A stretch of DNA of 34,313 nucleotides from Peptococcaceae bacterium BRH_c23 (lineage in GTDB: Bacteria > Bacillota_B > Desulfitobacteriia > Desulfitobacteriales > Desulfitobacteriaceae). Both the position numbers and the translations under genes were made by a program. Positions 8,837-16,934 of the stretch are shown here, piece after piece. The notes beneath the pieces are model-generated. The model was not told the DNA's origin and did not search any database. It was given only the letters and a program-made list of their open reading frames with translations. Numbering within the stretch: the first letter of the stretch is position 1; each line of letters starts with the position of its first letter. Where the stretch lies: assembly GCA_000961805.1 (NCBI GenBank), contig LADV01000074.1:1-34313 (forward strand), in the 5' to 3' direction.

Positions 8837-9916
8837 TCAATCTCCCATCTCCATCCCAAAAGTACGGGCAGCTAACAACACGGGATCATCTAATGGCACA
8901 TATTTTATCTGATCAACCGCTTCATGGAGTGGGACTCGTATAATATCTCTACCTCGAAGTGCAACCATGATGCCAAATTCCTCTTCGAGGGCTGCATCAA
9001 CCGCTGCTACCCCATAGCGAGTGGACAGCACACGATCATACGCATTTGGAGAACCTCCCCGTTGGAGATGACCGAGTACCGTCACTCGCGTTTCTAACCC
9101 ATAGTGTTCCTCGAGGTCATTGCCAATTTTAGCACCGATCCCCCCCAATTTGATGGGATCGAATCGTCCCGAAACCATACGTTCAACCACCATTTCCCCG
9201 CCAAGGGGCTTTGCACCTTCAGCCGCCACAATAATGCTGAATTTCTTGCCAAGTTTTGCCCGCTTTTGGATGCACAAGGCTACACGATTGATATTATAGG
9301 GTATTTCCGGCAAAAGAATGACATCTGCTCCCCCCGCAACACCCGCATATAGCGCAATCCAGCCGGCGTAACGCCCCATCACTTCCAAAATCATGACCCG
9401 ATGATGAGATTCCGCAGTGGTATGCAAACGGTCTAAGGCTTCCTGGGCAGTATCCACCGCTGTTTGAAAACCAAAGGTTTGATCGGTAGCCATCAGATCA
9501 TTGTCAATGGTCTTAGGAATTCCAATCACAGAAAGTCCTTTATCCGCTAACTTAAGAGCGATATTCAAACTTCCATCCCCACCAATTGCCAGTAAGGCAT
9601 CTACACCCTGCTCTTTTAAATTTCGAATCACATCATCTGATCGATCGACCGTTTGAGCTACCCCATTTACTTTCGTATGGTATGCAAAGGGATTATCACG
9701 GTTCGTTGTTCCAAGAATCGTTCCACCGCGCGGTAAAATACCTGAGACATCCTTCAAAGCAAGGGTCATAAAGTCCCCTTCTACCGCTCCGCGAAAACCA
9801 TCACGGATTCCAAGCACTTCAAGACCATATCCAACAGAACTCTTAACAATTGCCCGAATCACAGCATTAAGCCCTGGACAATCCCCTCCACCAGTGAGCA
9901 CAGCAATCTTACGCAT
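8837..9916 (-). CDS. pfkA: 6-phosphofructokinase, predicted ATP-dependent
   Basis: This enzyme phosphorylates fructose 6-phosphate in glycolysis. The 359-residue protein starts MRKIAVLTGGGDCPGLNAV and has GGDGS (112-116), PKTIDND (134-140, Asp138 as the expected base), MGRYAGWIAL (180-189) and the RGGSPNAYDR effector/substrate loop. Gly115 at the position that is Asp in PPi enzymes predicts use of ATP. Lys135, however, is the residue typical of PPi-type enzymes, and E. coli PfkA has Gly there; this combination is known from the mixed group III kinases. It is longer than E. coli PfkA (320). AAAGGGG precedes the ATG. It lies between hisZ and hisG without an obvious metabolic link to them. Confidence 0.93.
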   Translation of the reverse strand: MRKIAVLTGGGDCPGLNAVIRAIVKSSVGYGLEVLGIRDGFRGAVEGDFMTLALKDVSGILPRGGTILGTTNRDNPFAYHTKVNGVAQTVDRSDDVIRNLKEQGVDALLAIGGDGSLNIALKLADKGLSVIGIPKTIDNDLMATDQTFGFQTAVDTAQEALDRLHTTAESHHRVMILEVMGRYAGWIALYAGVAGGADVILLPEIPYNINRVALCIQKRAKLGKKFSIIVAAEGAKPLGGEMVVERMVSGRFDPIKLGGIGAKIGNDLEEHYGLETRVTVLGHLQRGGSPNAYDRVLSTRYGVAAVDAALEEEFGIMVALRGRDIIRVPLHEAVDQIKYVPLDDPVLLAARTFGMEMGD

Positions 9917-9959
9917 CGTTACACCCCTTTATCTAGATGTATGTACACCATCTTACCTA

Positions 9960-9998
9960 ATTATATAATACTATAGCGCAAAAGAATTCAGAAATTCT
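9960..9998 (-). promoter_or_regulatory. Possible pfkA promoter with inverted repeat
   Basis: A perfect TATAAT (9965-9960 on the minus strand) lies 44 bases before the pfkA start. No good -35 is seen; instead an inverted repeat with arms AGAATT (9983-9988) and AATTCT (9993-9998) covers that position and might bind a regulator. Confidence 0.4.
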
Positions 9999-10035
9999 CA
10001 TAGCATTCCACACATTTCCTCGATTTCCTTCCAAA

Positions 10036-10293
10036 CTAGTATACTTTCAATTCCTTATTACAGTTTAACCTTTCGATATGAGAGGATAAAATAACAATAG
10101 GCATAAAATCTTCAAAATATGAAACTATTCCTAGTCCTATCGCTGCTATCAGCATACCTGTCAGCATAAAAAATTGCCACCCCAGCCTTTCGGATAGCCA
10201 CCCGGAAAATATCTGGGCCAAACTAATGGTGACATAAAACAACGCAAAAAATACTATGATTAACGCCTGATTATAATGCTTCCCCATCTTCAT
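10036..10293 (-). pseudogene. Fragment of an MFS transporter
   Basis: The 85-residue frame has two hydrophobic helices flanking GWLSERLG, close to the GxLaDrxGrr loop between helices 2 and 3 (or 8 and 9) of major facilitator transporters. Normal MFS proteins have about 400 residues and 12 helices, so most of the gene is gone. There is no ribosome site before the ATG, and the sequence on each side does not continue the family. It appears to be decayed debris between hisZ and pfkA. Confidence 0.55.
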
Positions 10294-10386
10294 CTGATTC
10301 AGCTACCATTTACGAATGCCTTCTTAGCACGATACCCTTTAGACTAGGCACATCCGAAGATGCCTTGATCATGAAATAGATAGTGA

Positions 10387-10431
10387 ATCAACCCCCTGAA
10401 AGACTCGGAAGAGTCTGAACAGGGGGTTGAT
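10387..10431 (-). terminator. Long inverted repeat downstream of hisZ
   Basis: Arms of 12 bp (10387-10398 and 10420-10431, ATCAACCCCCTG and its complement) enclose a second 6-bp stem (AGACTC/GAGTCT). The T-run on the minus strand is weak, so termination after hisZ is likely but not certain. Confidence 0.55.
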
Positions 10432-10462
10432 GCTTTAAGCGAATGGCGCTTGATCACGATAG

Positions 10463-11611
10463 CTAACAACCCAAAATCTCTTTAATATTCTTTTGCCGTG
10501 CCATCAACTGTGCCTCTTCATACGCCATGGTTCCGAGTGCCATTTCAACCCGTTTCCCACTGGCCCTTAAAACTTGGCACTGGCGAATAATCTGCTCTGC
10601 ATCCGCTCCATAAACCAAGACATCCGCGCCCTCTACAGCCGGAAGCGGGAATTGTTCTAATAAATTCCCGAGATGAATAGCAAACCCAGTTGCCGGTTGG
10701 GGAACCCCAAAATCAGCATATAACGCATCATAACGTCCTCCCTCAACCACTGGAAAGCCCATTCCTGGAACATACCCTTCAAATACTGCTCCGGTATAAT
10801 ACGAAAAACCACGGAGTATTCCTAAATCTAGCGACACATTTGCCTGTACTCCGAAGTCCTTTAAATACCGATATATTCGTCTTAAGCTCTCGACAGCCTG
10901 GCGAATCGCTGGGCGCTCGCTCCAACCAAGGACTTCATCAAGAATTTCTTCTCCCCCATGAAAATGGGGCAAATGAAGCAAAAGTTCTTGAACCCGTCCG
11001 GGCAACCCACTTTGGCGGACCAAACTTTCCACACCTACCATGTCTTTGCGTGCTAAAGCTTCTTCCAACTTAGCTTGAATCCCCTCTTCGACCCCTGCCT
11101 CCAACATGAGCCCTTTAAAGATTCCCATATGCCCAAGGTTAAACTGATAGTTCTTTAGACCCAACCCCGCAATAGCTTCTACCGCAAGAGCAATCACTTC
11201 TGCATCCGCCAATTCTTGGTCAGAGCCCACAAGTTCAACTCCGACTTGACGAAACTCTCTATGCCTGACTGTGGTATTTCGATAGACATCAGCACCATAA
11301 CATAAACGAAGGGGGAATTCTCCACCGCGCATACGGGTGCTGACCAGCCTTGCAATCGGTATGGTCAGTTCTGGACGCATTGTTAGAATATGGCCATTAC
11401 GATCAAAAAATTTATATAAGGAATCATCTTGCTCAACATCTGGTTGGACGCAAGCGGAAAACTCCAGGGTGGGAGTTAACACCTTTTGATAAGACCATTG
11501 TCGAAAAAGGGTAAGAATCTGTTCTTCTAAACGCTCCTGTACCAATACTTCCTCAGGTAGTAAATCTCGCATCCCCATTGGTATGCGCAATCCTAAATTT
11601 GTTCTTAACAT
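10463..11611 (-). CDS. hisZ: HisZ: ATP phosphoribosyltransferase regulatory subunit
   Basis: HisZ is a catalytically dead paralogue of histidyl-tRNA synthetase that binds short HisG and confers activity and histidine feedback. The 382 residues carry the HisRS-like core: IPMGMRDLLPEE at the N-terminus, TMRPELTIPIARLV, YRNTTVRHREFRQVGVELVG and RGFSYYTGAVFEGY, with VVEGGRYDALYADFG near the end. A full anticodon-binding domain is absent (HisRS is about 420 residues), as expected. It lies 32 bases after the yerC/hisR-like gene and probably shares its promoter. It is separated from hisG by pfkA and gene debris, although the two proteins form one complex. Confidence 0.93.
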   Translation of the reverse strand: MLRTNLGLRIPMGMRDLLPEEVLVQERLEEQILTLFRQWSYQKVLTPTLEFSACVQPDVEQDDSLYKFFDRNGHILTMRPELTIPIARLVSTRMRGGEFPLRLCYGADVYRNTTVRHREFRQVGVELVGSDQELADAEVIALAVEAIAGLGLKNYQFNLGHMGIFKGLMLEAGVEEGIQAKLEEALARKDMVGVESLVRQSGLPGRVQELLLHLPHFHGGEEILDEVLGWSERPAIRQAVESLRRIYRYLKDFGVQANVSLDLGILRGFSYYTGAVFEGYVPGMGFPVVEGGRYDALYADFGVPQPATGFAIHLGNLLEQFPLPAVEGADVLVYGADAEQIIRQCQVLRASGKRVEMALGTMAYEEAQLMARQKNIKEILGC

Positions 11612-11643
11612 GATGTTTCTCCTTCACTGATGTCAAATTTCAC

Positions 11644-11946
11644 TTAATCTTTCTGCTCTTGCAAACGCTGCAAAATCAGTTGATAACCATCCGCCCCGAA
11701 ATTCAAGCAACGTTTCACTCGGCTAATAGTCGCTGTGCTCACCCCAGTCACTTCCCCTATCGCAGTATAGGTTTCATTCCTTTGCAACATTTTAGCTACC
11801 TCTAAACGCTGAGCTAAAGCCTTAATTTCAGCAACCGTCGCAATGTCTTCAAAAAACCGGTAACACTCTTCTTTGCTTTTCAGTAATAAAACCGCTTCAA
11901 ATAAGGCATCTGTTAAAGGGTTTTGTAAACGTTCATCGCTCGACAT
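11644..11946 (-). CDS. yerC: YerC/TrpR-like repressor, probable regulator of histidine genes
   Basis: This 100-residue protein belongs to the YerC/YecD branch of the TrpR family. The helix-turn-helix is clear in TYTAIGEVTGVSTATISRVKRCL, preceded by the TrpR-like helix EIKALAQRLEVAKML. TrpR-family proteins bind an amino acid and repress biosynthetic genes; in Gram-positive bacteria I recall that relatives called HisR are predicted regulators of histidine genes. The position before hisZ and the shared palindromes at 8004-8019 and 11980-11995 support that role here. The second palindrome overlaps its own promoter, so it is likely autoregulated. The ribosome site AAGGAGGG precedes the ATG. Histidine as ligand is inferred. 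Confidence 0.88.
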   Translation of the reverse strand: MSSDERLQNPLTDALFEAVLLLKSKEECYRFFEDIATVAEIKALAQRLEVAKMLQRNETYTAIGEVTGVSTATISRVKRCLNFGADGYQLILQRLQEQKD

Positions 11947-11979
11947 CGGTTAGCCCTCCTTGACAATATCACTGTCTCC

Positions 11980-11995
11980 CTTTAATTTATTAAAG
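11980..11995. promoter_or_regulatory. Candidate HisR/YerC operator in the yerC-hisZ promoter
   Basis: CTTTAATTTATTAAAG is a perfect palindrome: 7-bp arms around two central bases. It covers the -10 box of the yerC promoter and matches the hisG site at 13 of 16 positions, or 15 of 18 with the flanking CG included. Confidence 0.55.
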
Positions 11996-12012
11996 CGCTG
12001 GTCTATTGTCAA
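11984..12012 (-). promoter_or_regulatory. Promoter of yerC-hisZ
   Basis: On the minus strand a perfect TTGACA (12012-12007) is followed after 17 bases by TAAATT (11989-11984), about 40 bases before the yerC ATG. Confidence 0.6.
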
Positions 12013-12051
12013 GCTTTTTATAGTATAAAAATTCTTCTAATAACTGCAAAA

Positions 12052-12083
12052 GCCGTTTACCAACATAATAATGTGGCAACGGC
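12052..12083 (-). terminator. Terminator of the sensor kinase gene
   Basis: GCCGTT (12052-12057) pairs with AACGGC (12078-12083), and an inner CCAACAT/ATGTGG stem with one bulge extends the hairpin. On the minus strand TTTTGC follows. It separates the kinase from the yerC promoter. Confidence 0.6.
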
Positions 12084-12120
12084 TTCGATAAGTTAATGAA
12101 TTTATCCAACTCGTGAGAAT

Positions 12121-12138
12121 CCCACTTCTGCAAGTGGG
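12121..12138. repeat. Short perfect hairpin resembling IS200/IS605 end sequence
   Basis: CCCACTT (12121-12127) and AAGTGGG (12132-12138) enclose CTGC, preceded by GAGAAT and followed by AGTGGTACC. Hairpins of this form occur at IS200/IS605 ends; no transposase remnant is nearby, so this is only a suggestion. Confidence 0.35.
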
Positions 12139-12165
12139 AGTGGTACCCCGTACTCTGCATATCTT

Positions 12166-14103
12166 TTAAATGGATAAATTATTAATGATTGCTAGAAACT
12201 TCACAGTGACTATTGTACCCGTCAGATCGGATTCGAAGTCAATTGAGGCCTTATGACGTGCTGCTATACTCTGACAAATCGCCAGCCCTAGTCCAGTCCC
12301 CTGTTCTTTGGTTGTTAGGAACGGAGTACCAAGTTTTCCAAGTATATCAGGGTCAACTCCCCCTCCTTGGTCACTAACCTTAAGGATAATATGTTGATCT
12401 AATTGATATGTTTGGATGGTTAAGGTTGTACCGCCTTGCAGTGCTTCAAGGCCATTTCTTGCTAAGTTAAGGATCAACTGTCTAAGTTCATTTTCGTTCC
12501 CTTGAGTGTCTGACACCTCAACAAGGTCCAGGACGATTTTTTTGTCTTGATTGTTTGCATCGGCAGACAAAAGAGGAGCAAGCGTCTGAACAACACCTGT
12601 AATATTAATTGGACTAAAATTAGATGACTTGTCTTTAGCTAGACTTAGAAAATCTGTGATAATCAAATTAGCTCGGTCTAGTTCTCCAATCATTAAATGA
12701 TAGAATTCACGATATTGTTTAGCCTCGTCCTTTGTAGTAAGGAGTTGTAGAAAACCACGCACAGTAGTAAGAGGATTCCTGACTTCATGGGCGATTCCCG
12801 CAGCCATTTCACCTACCATGTTCAGTCTTTCCAAACGAGCTAATTCTCGATCGGCGCTCTTTCTAACGGTAATGTCAATCAGTACCTTGAAGACCAATCT
12901 GGATCCATCTACATCAATATACGGTTGAGAGTAAACTTCATATATACGATTATCAAAAACCATTTCTTTCCATATCGCTGTATTGCTCCTAAAAATCATA
13001 GGAGTCATGCAATCCTGGCATGGCCGAGCCAACCCCGCAATGACCTCAAAGCAGTGTTGGTCGATACATGGACCAAACTTAGCTTGAAAGCTCGCGTTGG
13101 CAAATCGTATCTTGTAATTTTCCTCTTGCACATAAACCAGACCCGGAAAGTTGTTAAATAATGAATATAACCGATAATGCTCTTCCTCGATAGCCTTTTC
13201 GTTTTTCCTTCTCTCGTCTATGTTGCGGAAAAAAACTGAAATCCCACTCTCGGTCGGATAAATACTAGCTTCCACCCAATGCCCTACGAAATTTGCATAC
13301 GCATCGATCCGTTTAGGTTGACCTTTATTCATTACGTCCAGACAAGCGCTAGTAATTACTGTATTTCCAAGTTTGTAAGTTTCCCAATAATTAGTCCCTA
13401 CAATCGTTTCGTTAATACCATTTTTTTCCCGGGCTAGATTCATAGCTTTATTGGCAAACGTTATAATCCATTGACGATTAACGGCTATAAAGTAGTCACC
13501 CATACTGTCCAGCGTATCAATCATATCTTGATTAACTTTAGCTAGTTCTGTTTGAGCAGCTTCTTTTTGAATAATTTCACTTCGGAGTTGCTGGTTTGTG
13601 TGTTCCAATTCATCCGTGCGAAATTTAACTAATTCCTCTAAGCTTTCCCGATACTGGTTTAATTCTTTATTCTTAAGCTCAATTTCAGAAGTATCCCATA
13701 TTGAGATAACTCTTAAGCACCGAGTGTTAACCGTCACTTCATAATTTTCGATGTGTACAGGGAAAAGGCTCCCATCTTTCCTGATATGAACAGATTTATA
13801 TCCATAATGGGCACTATATTGTATTAGCCCTTTATGCAGAAAGTCCTGTTGATGCCCTGGAGCACATAAAAATTTATAGATTGATTTGCCAATTAACTCA
13901 GCAACACAATATCCATGCATTTCGGCATATCGGGGATTCACTTTGAGCAATTCACCGCTATTGGCGTCACACACTACCATACCCCAGCTATTCTCTATGA
14001 AAATCTGATTCCAAATTTCGTTGTCCTCTCGAATCCCTACTAAAGTTGCCTCTTGGTTAGCAATCATTTGCTTTAATTCGACAATGACTTTATTTGTCGT
14101 CAT
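12166..14103 (-). CDS. Soluble PAS-domain sensor histidine kinase, orphan
   Basis: The 645-residue protein has no membrane segment. Three PAS-like sensor domains lie at about 29-140, 195-300 and 308-420, with a coiled coil between the first two. HisKA follows with the phosphoacceptor His439 in GIAHEVRNPL, then the ATPase domain with the N box (NELRQLILNLARNGLEAL from 538), DQGGG (578-582) and GTGLGLAI. The third PAS domain has four cysteines in a short stretch (GPCIDQHC...RPCQDC), which could bind metal or sense redox. No response regulator is adjacent. The architecture resembles sporulation kinases that feed Spo0F/Spo0A, a plausible but unproven role. The ribosome site before the ATG is poor. 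Confidence 0.9.
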   Translation of the reverse strand: MTTNKVIVELKQMIANQEATLVGIREDNEIWNQIFIENSWGMVVCDANSGELLKVNPRYAEMHGYCVAELIGKSIYKFLCAPGHQQDFLHKGLIQYSAHYGYKSVHIRKDGSLFPVHIENYEVTVNTRCLRVISIWDTSEIELKNKELNQYRESLEELVKFRTDELEHTNQQLRSEIIQKEAAQTELAKVNQDMIDTLDSMGDYFIAVNRQWIITFANKAMNLAREKNGINETIVGTNYWETYKLGNTVITSACLDVMNKGQPKRIDAYANFVGHWVEASIYPTESGISVFFRNIDERRKNEKAIEEEHYRLYSLFNNFPGLVYVQEENYKIRFANASFQAKFGPCIDQHCFEVIAGLARPCQDCMTPMIFRSNTAIWKEMVFDNRIYEVYSQPYIDVDGSRLVFKVLIDITVRKSADRELARLERLNMVGEMAAGIAHEVRNPLTTVRGFLQLLTTKDEAKQYREFYHLMIGELDRANLIITDFLSLAKDKSSNFSPINITGVVQTLAPLLSADANNQDKKIVLDLVEVSDTQGNENELRQLILNLARNGLEALQGGTTLTIQTYQLDQHIILKVSDQGGGVDPDILGKLGTPFLTTKEQGTGLGLAICQSIAARHKASIDFESDLTGTIVTVKFLAIINNLSI

Positions 14104-14276
14104 TTTTCAATACCACTTTTCTTCATAAAATTGCTGCTAGTGAATGGGAGTAACACCTTAATAGTAATGTTAGCTGCTTATGTAGTTTGTGAGTACAAAC
14201 ACATACTAATGTGATCTTATTCGACAAATATCCCCTTATTACCTTCTTGTGAAATTATTTATTTTTAAATAGCAAA

Positions 14277-14317
14277 CTCGCTCAGCTAAAGCTGAACATC
14301 GAGACTTCGCTGACGAA
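14277..14317. repeat. Cluster of two small hairpins downstream of the NimA-like gene
   Basis: TCAGC/GCTGA around TAAA (14282-14295) is embedded between CTCG (14277) and CGAG (14300), and TTCG/CGAA (14306-14317) follows directly. This could be a terminator of the minus-strand gene ending at 14343 or a dispersed repeat. The rest of 14104-14342 shows no gene. Confidence 0.35.
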
Positions 14318-14342
14318 AGCTTCCGGTGGATGATTATAACTC

Positions 14343-14798
14343 TTAACCTGATTTTTTGCCTGTCATCGTGTTAATCTTCAGCTTAAAAAGAGTTACACCA
14401 GCTAACTGCGAATCTTTAAACACTGACACCTTATCTGAATAGTGCTGCATGATGATCGTCATTCCCTCGCGCTTAGCTTCAATTCCTTCGATAAATTCTA
14501 CTTCGCCAAAACCAACCACACTCTGATATCTCATCGACCAATCGCAGCCATGCTCACTAGGAACAATCTCAGTATTTATATCAACTTCAAAGCTAGCCTG
14601 AGGATTCTCCCGAAGGATCGATAATTTTAAGCCTTCTCCTGCAGAATGAAAATACAATACTTGATTAGAGTAACCAAAATTCATTGGGATGATATAAGGC
14701 ATATCGTGATACGATACGGCCAATCGACACACCTGAGCTTTCTCCATAATCTCATCCATTTCGTTCTGTTGAGTAATTTCCTTATCTTTCAGTCGCAT
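14343..14798 (-). CDS. Pyridoxamine 5'-phosphate oxidase-like (NimA-type) flavoprotein
   Basis: The 151 residues fit the small FMN-binding split barrel of the NimA/PNPOx-like family: VCRLAVSYHDMPYIIPMNFGY, then VLYFHSAGEGLKLSILRENPQASFEVD, then YQSVVGFGEVEFIEG. The early Ser-His-Asp region and the FHSA segment are the usual flavin-site strands. Members range from nitroimidazole reductases to uncharacterised flavin or haem proteins, so the substrate cannot be named. AAGGGG lies upstream of the ATG. It follows the ABC exporter gene on the same strand after 32 bases and is probably cotranscribed with it. Confidence 0.82.
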   Translation of the reverse strand: MRLKDKEITQQNEMDEIMEKAQVCRLAVSYHDMPYIIPMNFGYSNQVLYFHSAGEGLKLSILRENPQASFEVDINTEIVPSEHGCDWSMRYQSVVGFGEVEFIEGIEAKREGMTIIMQHYSDKVSVFKDSQLAGVTLFKLKINTMTGKKSG

Positions 14799-14830
14799 AT
14801 TTTTTGCCCCTTTTCATTTTTTAGTAACTA

Positions 14831-16678
14831 TTAACTTCTTGAGGATTGTGACTCCTTTCTATACTCACTCACCTGATCTAGATTTGTCTGTATTATGAAT
14901 TGAGTATTATAAATCCGCCTATAAAGACCGTCTTGCTTGATTAATTCTTCATGATTTCCGCTTTCTGCAATCGTTCCATTCTCGATTACAAGAATCTGAT
15001 CGGATGCAAGCACCGTAGACAATCTATGAGCAATCACGAAACTAGTTCTGTCTTTTAGCAAGGGGACCATAGCCTTTTGAATATACAGCTCAGAAACAGA
15101 ATCTAACGAGGAGGTCGCTTCATCGAGAATAATAATCCTTGGATTTTTTAAAATTACCCTGGCAATCGATACTCTTTGTTTTTCCCCGCCCGAGAGCTTT
15201 ATTCCTCTATTTCCGACCACGGTCTTATAGTGATCCGGCAATGTCATAATGAAATCATGAATATAGGCTGCTTTACAGGCTGAGATTAGTTCTTCCTCTG
15301 TGGCGTCGAGTTTGGCATATCTTAAATTTGCTTCTATGGTATCATTGAAAAGATACGGTTCTTGCATAACGATTCCTATCTGATTTCTAAGCGAATCCAA
15401 GGTTACCTCGCGAATATTCCTGCCATCAATTTTGATACTTCCTTTGATGACTTCATATAATCTGGGGATTAAATTCGTGATGGTGGTTTTTCCCGCTCCA
15501 CTGGAACCCACTAAGGCCACCATCGTACCTGGGTTTACCGAAAAACTAATATCTTCTAGAACGCTAACCTCAGGATTATAGGAAAAATACACCCTGTCAA
15601 ATTCAACTTTACCTTTAATGACCTCTAGTTTTTTGGCACCTGGTTTATCTTCTATTTCTAATTTCTGATCGAAATATTCAAAAATTCGCTGAAATAAGGC
15701 CATCGACCTTGTTATATCAATATGAATATTCGAGAGCTGTGAAACGGGCAAATAAAGCCTTCCTAAAAGAGCTACAAAGGCAATGATACCTCCGATTGAT
15801 ATTTCACCTTTAATATACAAATATCCCCCGCTAAAATAAATTAGCAAAGGTCCCATGGCAATAAATGTTGTGATCGTCATTCGAAACCATCGACCAACAA
15901 CAGACTCTCGTATTTGTAGACTTACAACTTCCTTATTTATTTTAGTAAATCTCTGATATTCATCCTGCTCTTTGGTAAATATTTTGGTGAGTATTGCTCC
16001 ACTAATGCTCAAGGTTTCCTGGATCAACTGATTAAGCTCACTAATTCTTTCTTGACTCTTAGTAGCAATCTGCCATTTTAATTTCCCAACTTTCCTAGTG
16101 GGGATAATAAAGGTTGGTAGGATGATCATACCTACAATGGCTAGTTTCCAGTTCATCGATATTAAGACAATGCTTGTGGTAAGTAGTACTGCGGCACTAC
16201 TTAAGGCATTCACAACGGTCGTGTTGAATATATCCTGGATTCCATCAATGTCACTCGTTAATCTGGTGATGATCTCACCCGGTTTGGCAGAGGCATGGAA
16301 ATTTAAAGACATATGCTGCAAGTGGGAATACATCTGATTTTTCATATCATAAATGATATGTTTTGAAATCCAGATATTTAAGTAAGACTGAGCAACCTGT
16401 AACAACCCCAGTAGTATCGTTACTCCTATGGAAACGGCTATCAACAGACTTAACAGCTTTAGATCCTTTTCCGGCAATGCTTTGTCGATAATATTCTTGA
16501 TTAATATCGGGGGTATAAGCCCCAATATTGAAGCCGCTATGATCGTGCCAATCACAATAAGCATCCGAATCCAATAGGGAATGAAATAGCTAAATATTCT
16601 AGTGAGCATTTTCCGCGTAACCTTTGGCATTTCTAGCGAGTCATCTGCAAATCGCAACCTGCCGATCCCTTGTTTCAT
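14831..16678 (-). CDS. ABC exporter, fused membrane and ATPase domains
   Basis: A 615-residue half-transporter of the MdlB/LmrA/BmrA type, in the cytoplasmic membrane. About six helices lie between residues 35 and 310, followed by a complete ATPase domain: Walker A GSSGAGKTT (391-399), Q-loop VMQEP (437-441), signature LSGGEKQR (495-502), Walker B IIILDE (515-520) and the switch His551 in IAHRLST. It is the only ABC gene here, so a homodimer is likely. Substrate is unknown; relatives export lipids, peptides or drugs. AGGAGAGG precedes the ATG, and an extended -10 promoter lies just upstream. It is divergent from feoA. Confidence 0.92.
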   Translation of the reverse strand: MKQGIGRLRFADDSLEMPKVTRKMLTRIFSYFIPYWIRMLIVIGTIIAASILGLIPPILIKNIIDKALPEKDLKLLSLLIAVSIGVTILLGLLQVAQSYLNIWISKHIIYDMKNQMYSHLQHMSLNFHASAKPGEIITRLTSDIDGIQDIFNTTVVNALSSAAVLLTTSIVLISMNWKLAIVGMIILPTFIIPTRKVGKLKWQIATKSQERISELNQLIQETLSISGAILTKIFTKEQDEYQRFTKINKEVVSLQIRESVVGRWFRMTITTFIAMGPLLIYFSGGYLYIKGEISIGGIIAFVALLGRLYLPVSQLSNIHIDITRSMALFQRIFEYFDQKLEIEDKPGAKKLEVIKGKVEFDRVYFSYNPEVSVLEDISFSVNPGTMVALVGSSGAGKTTITNLIPRLYEVIKGSIKIDGRNIREVTLDSLRNQIGIVMQEPYLFNDTIEANLRYAKLDATEEELISACKAAYIHDFIMTLPDHYKTVVGNRGIKLSGGEKQRVSIARVILKNPRIIILDEATSSLDSVSELYIQKAMVPLLKDRTSFVIAHRLSTVLASDQILVIENGTIAESGNHEELIKQDGLYRRIYNTQFIIQTNLDQVSEYRKESQSSRS

Positions 16679-16699
16679 AGTATCCTCTCCTGTAGTCTA

Positions 16700-16708
16700 A
16701 TTATATCA
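16700..16708 (-). promoter_or_regulatory. Extended -10 promoter of the ABC exporter
   Basis: On the minus strand TGATATAAT (TG-N-TATAAT) lies about 20 bases before the AUG, between it and the ribosome site. No good -35 is seen, as is usual with an extended -10. Confidence 0.5.
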
Positions 16709-16869
16709 TAGTTATGCCTTCCCTTCTTCAACCCTCTCAAATGTCGATTTCTCTTTCAAATTACCAATTCTTTTTTCTAGTGGAAACTTTTTATTATAGA
16801 AGTATAAGCTCATTGGGGAGCAAAAGCCACTCCTCTACATAATCTATTCAAACTATACTTTAACTAAAA

Positions 16870-16885
16870 GTTAGCCGTGGCTAAC
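16870..16885. promoter_or_regulatory. DtxR-type operator before feoA
   Basis: GTTAGCCGTGGCTAAC is a perfect palindrome (7-bp arms, 2-bp centre) and closely resembles the TTAG-centred operators of DtxR/IdeR-family iron regulators. A TATACT box lies just upstream (16854-16859), and a second, imperfect site with TTAGCTAA follows at 16902-16915. The DtxR-family gene at 19388-19819 is the likely binder. Confidence 0.65.
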
Positions 16886-16934
16886 CTTCAGACTAGAATA
16901 AGTTAGCTAAGGCAACGAAAAGGGGGTACATAAT

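Noticed and set aside
8098..10391. Shared GATAGTGAATCAA at 8098-8110 and 10379-10391
   Set aside because: A 13-base match without flanking similarity; not enough to call a repeat.
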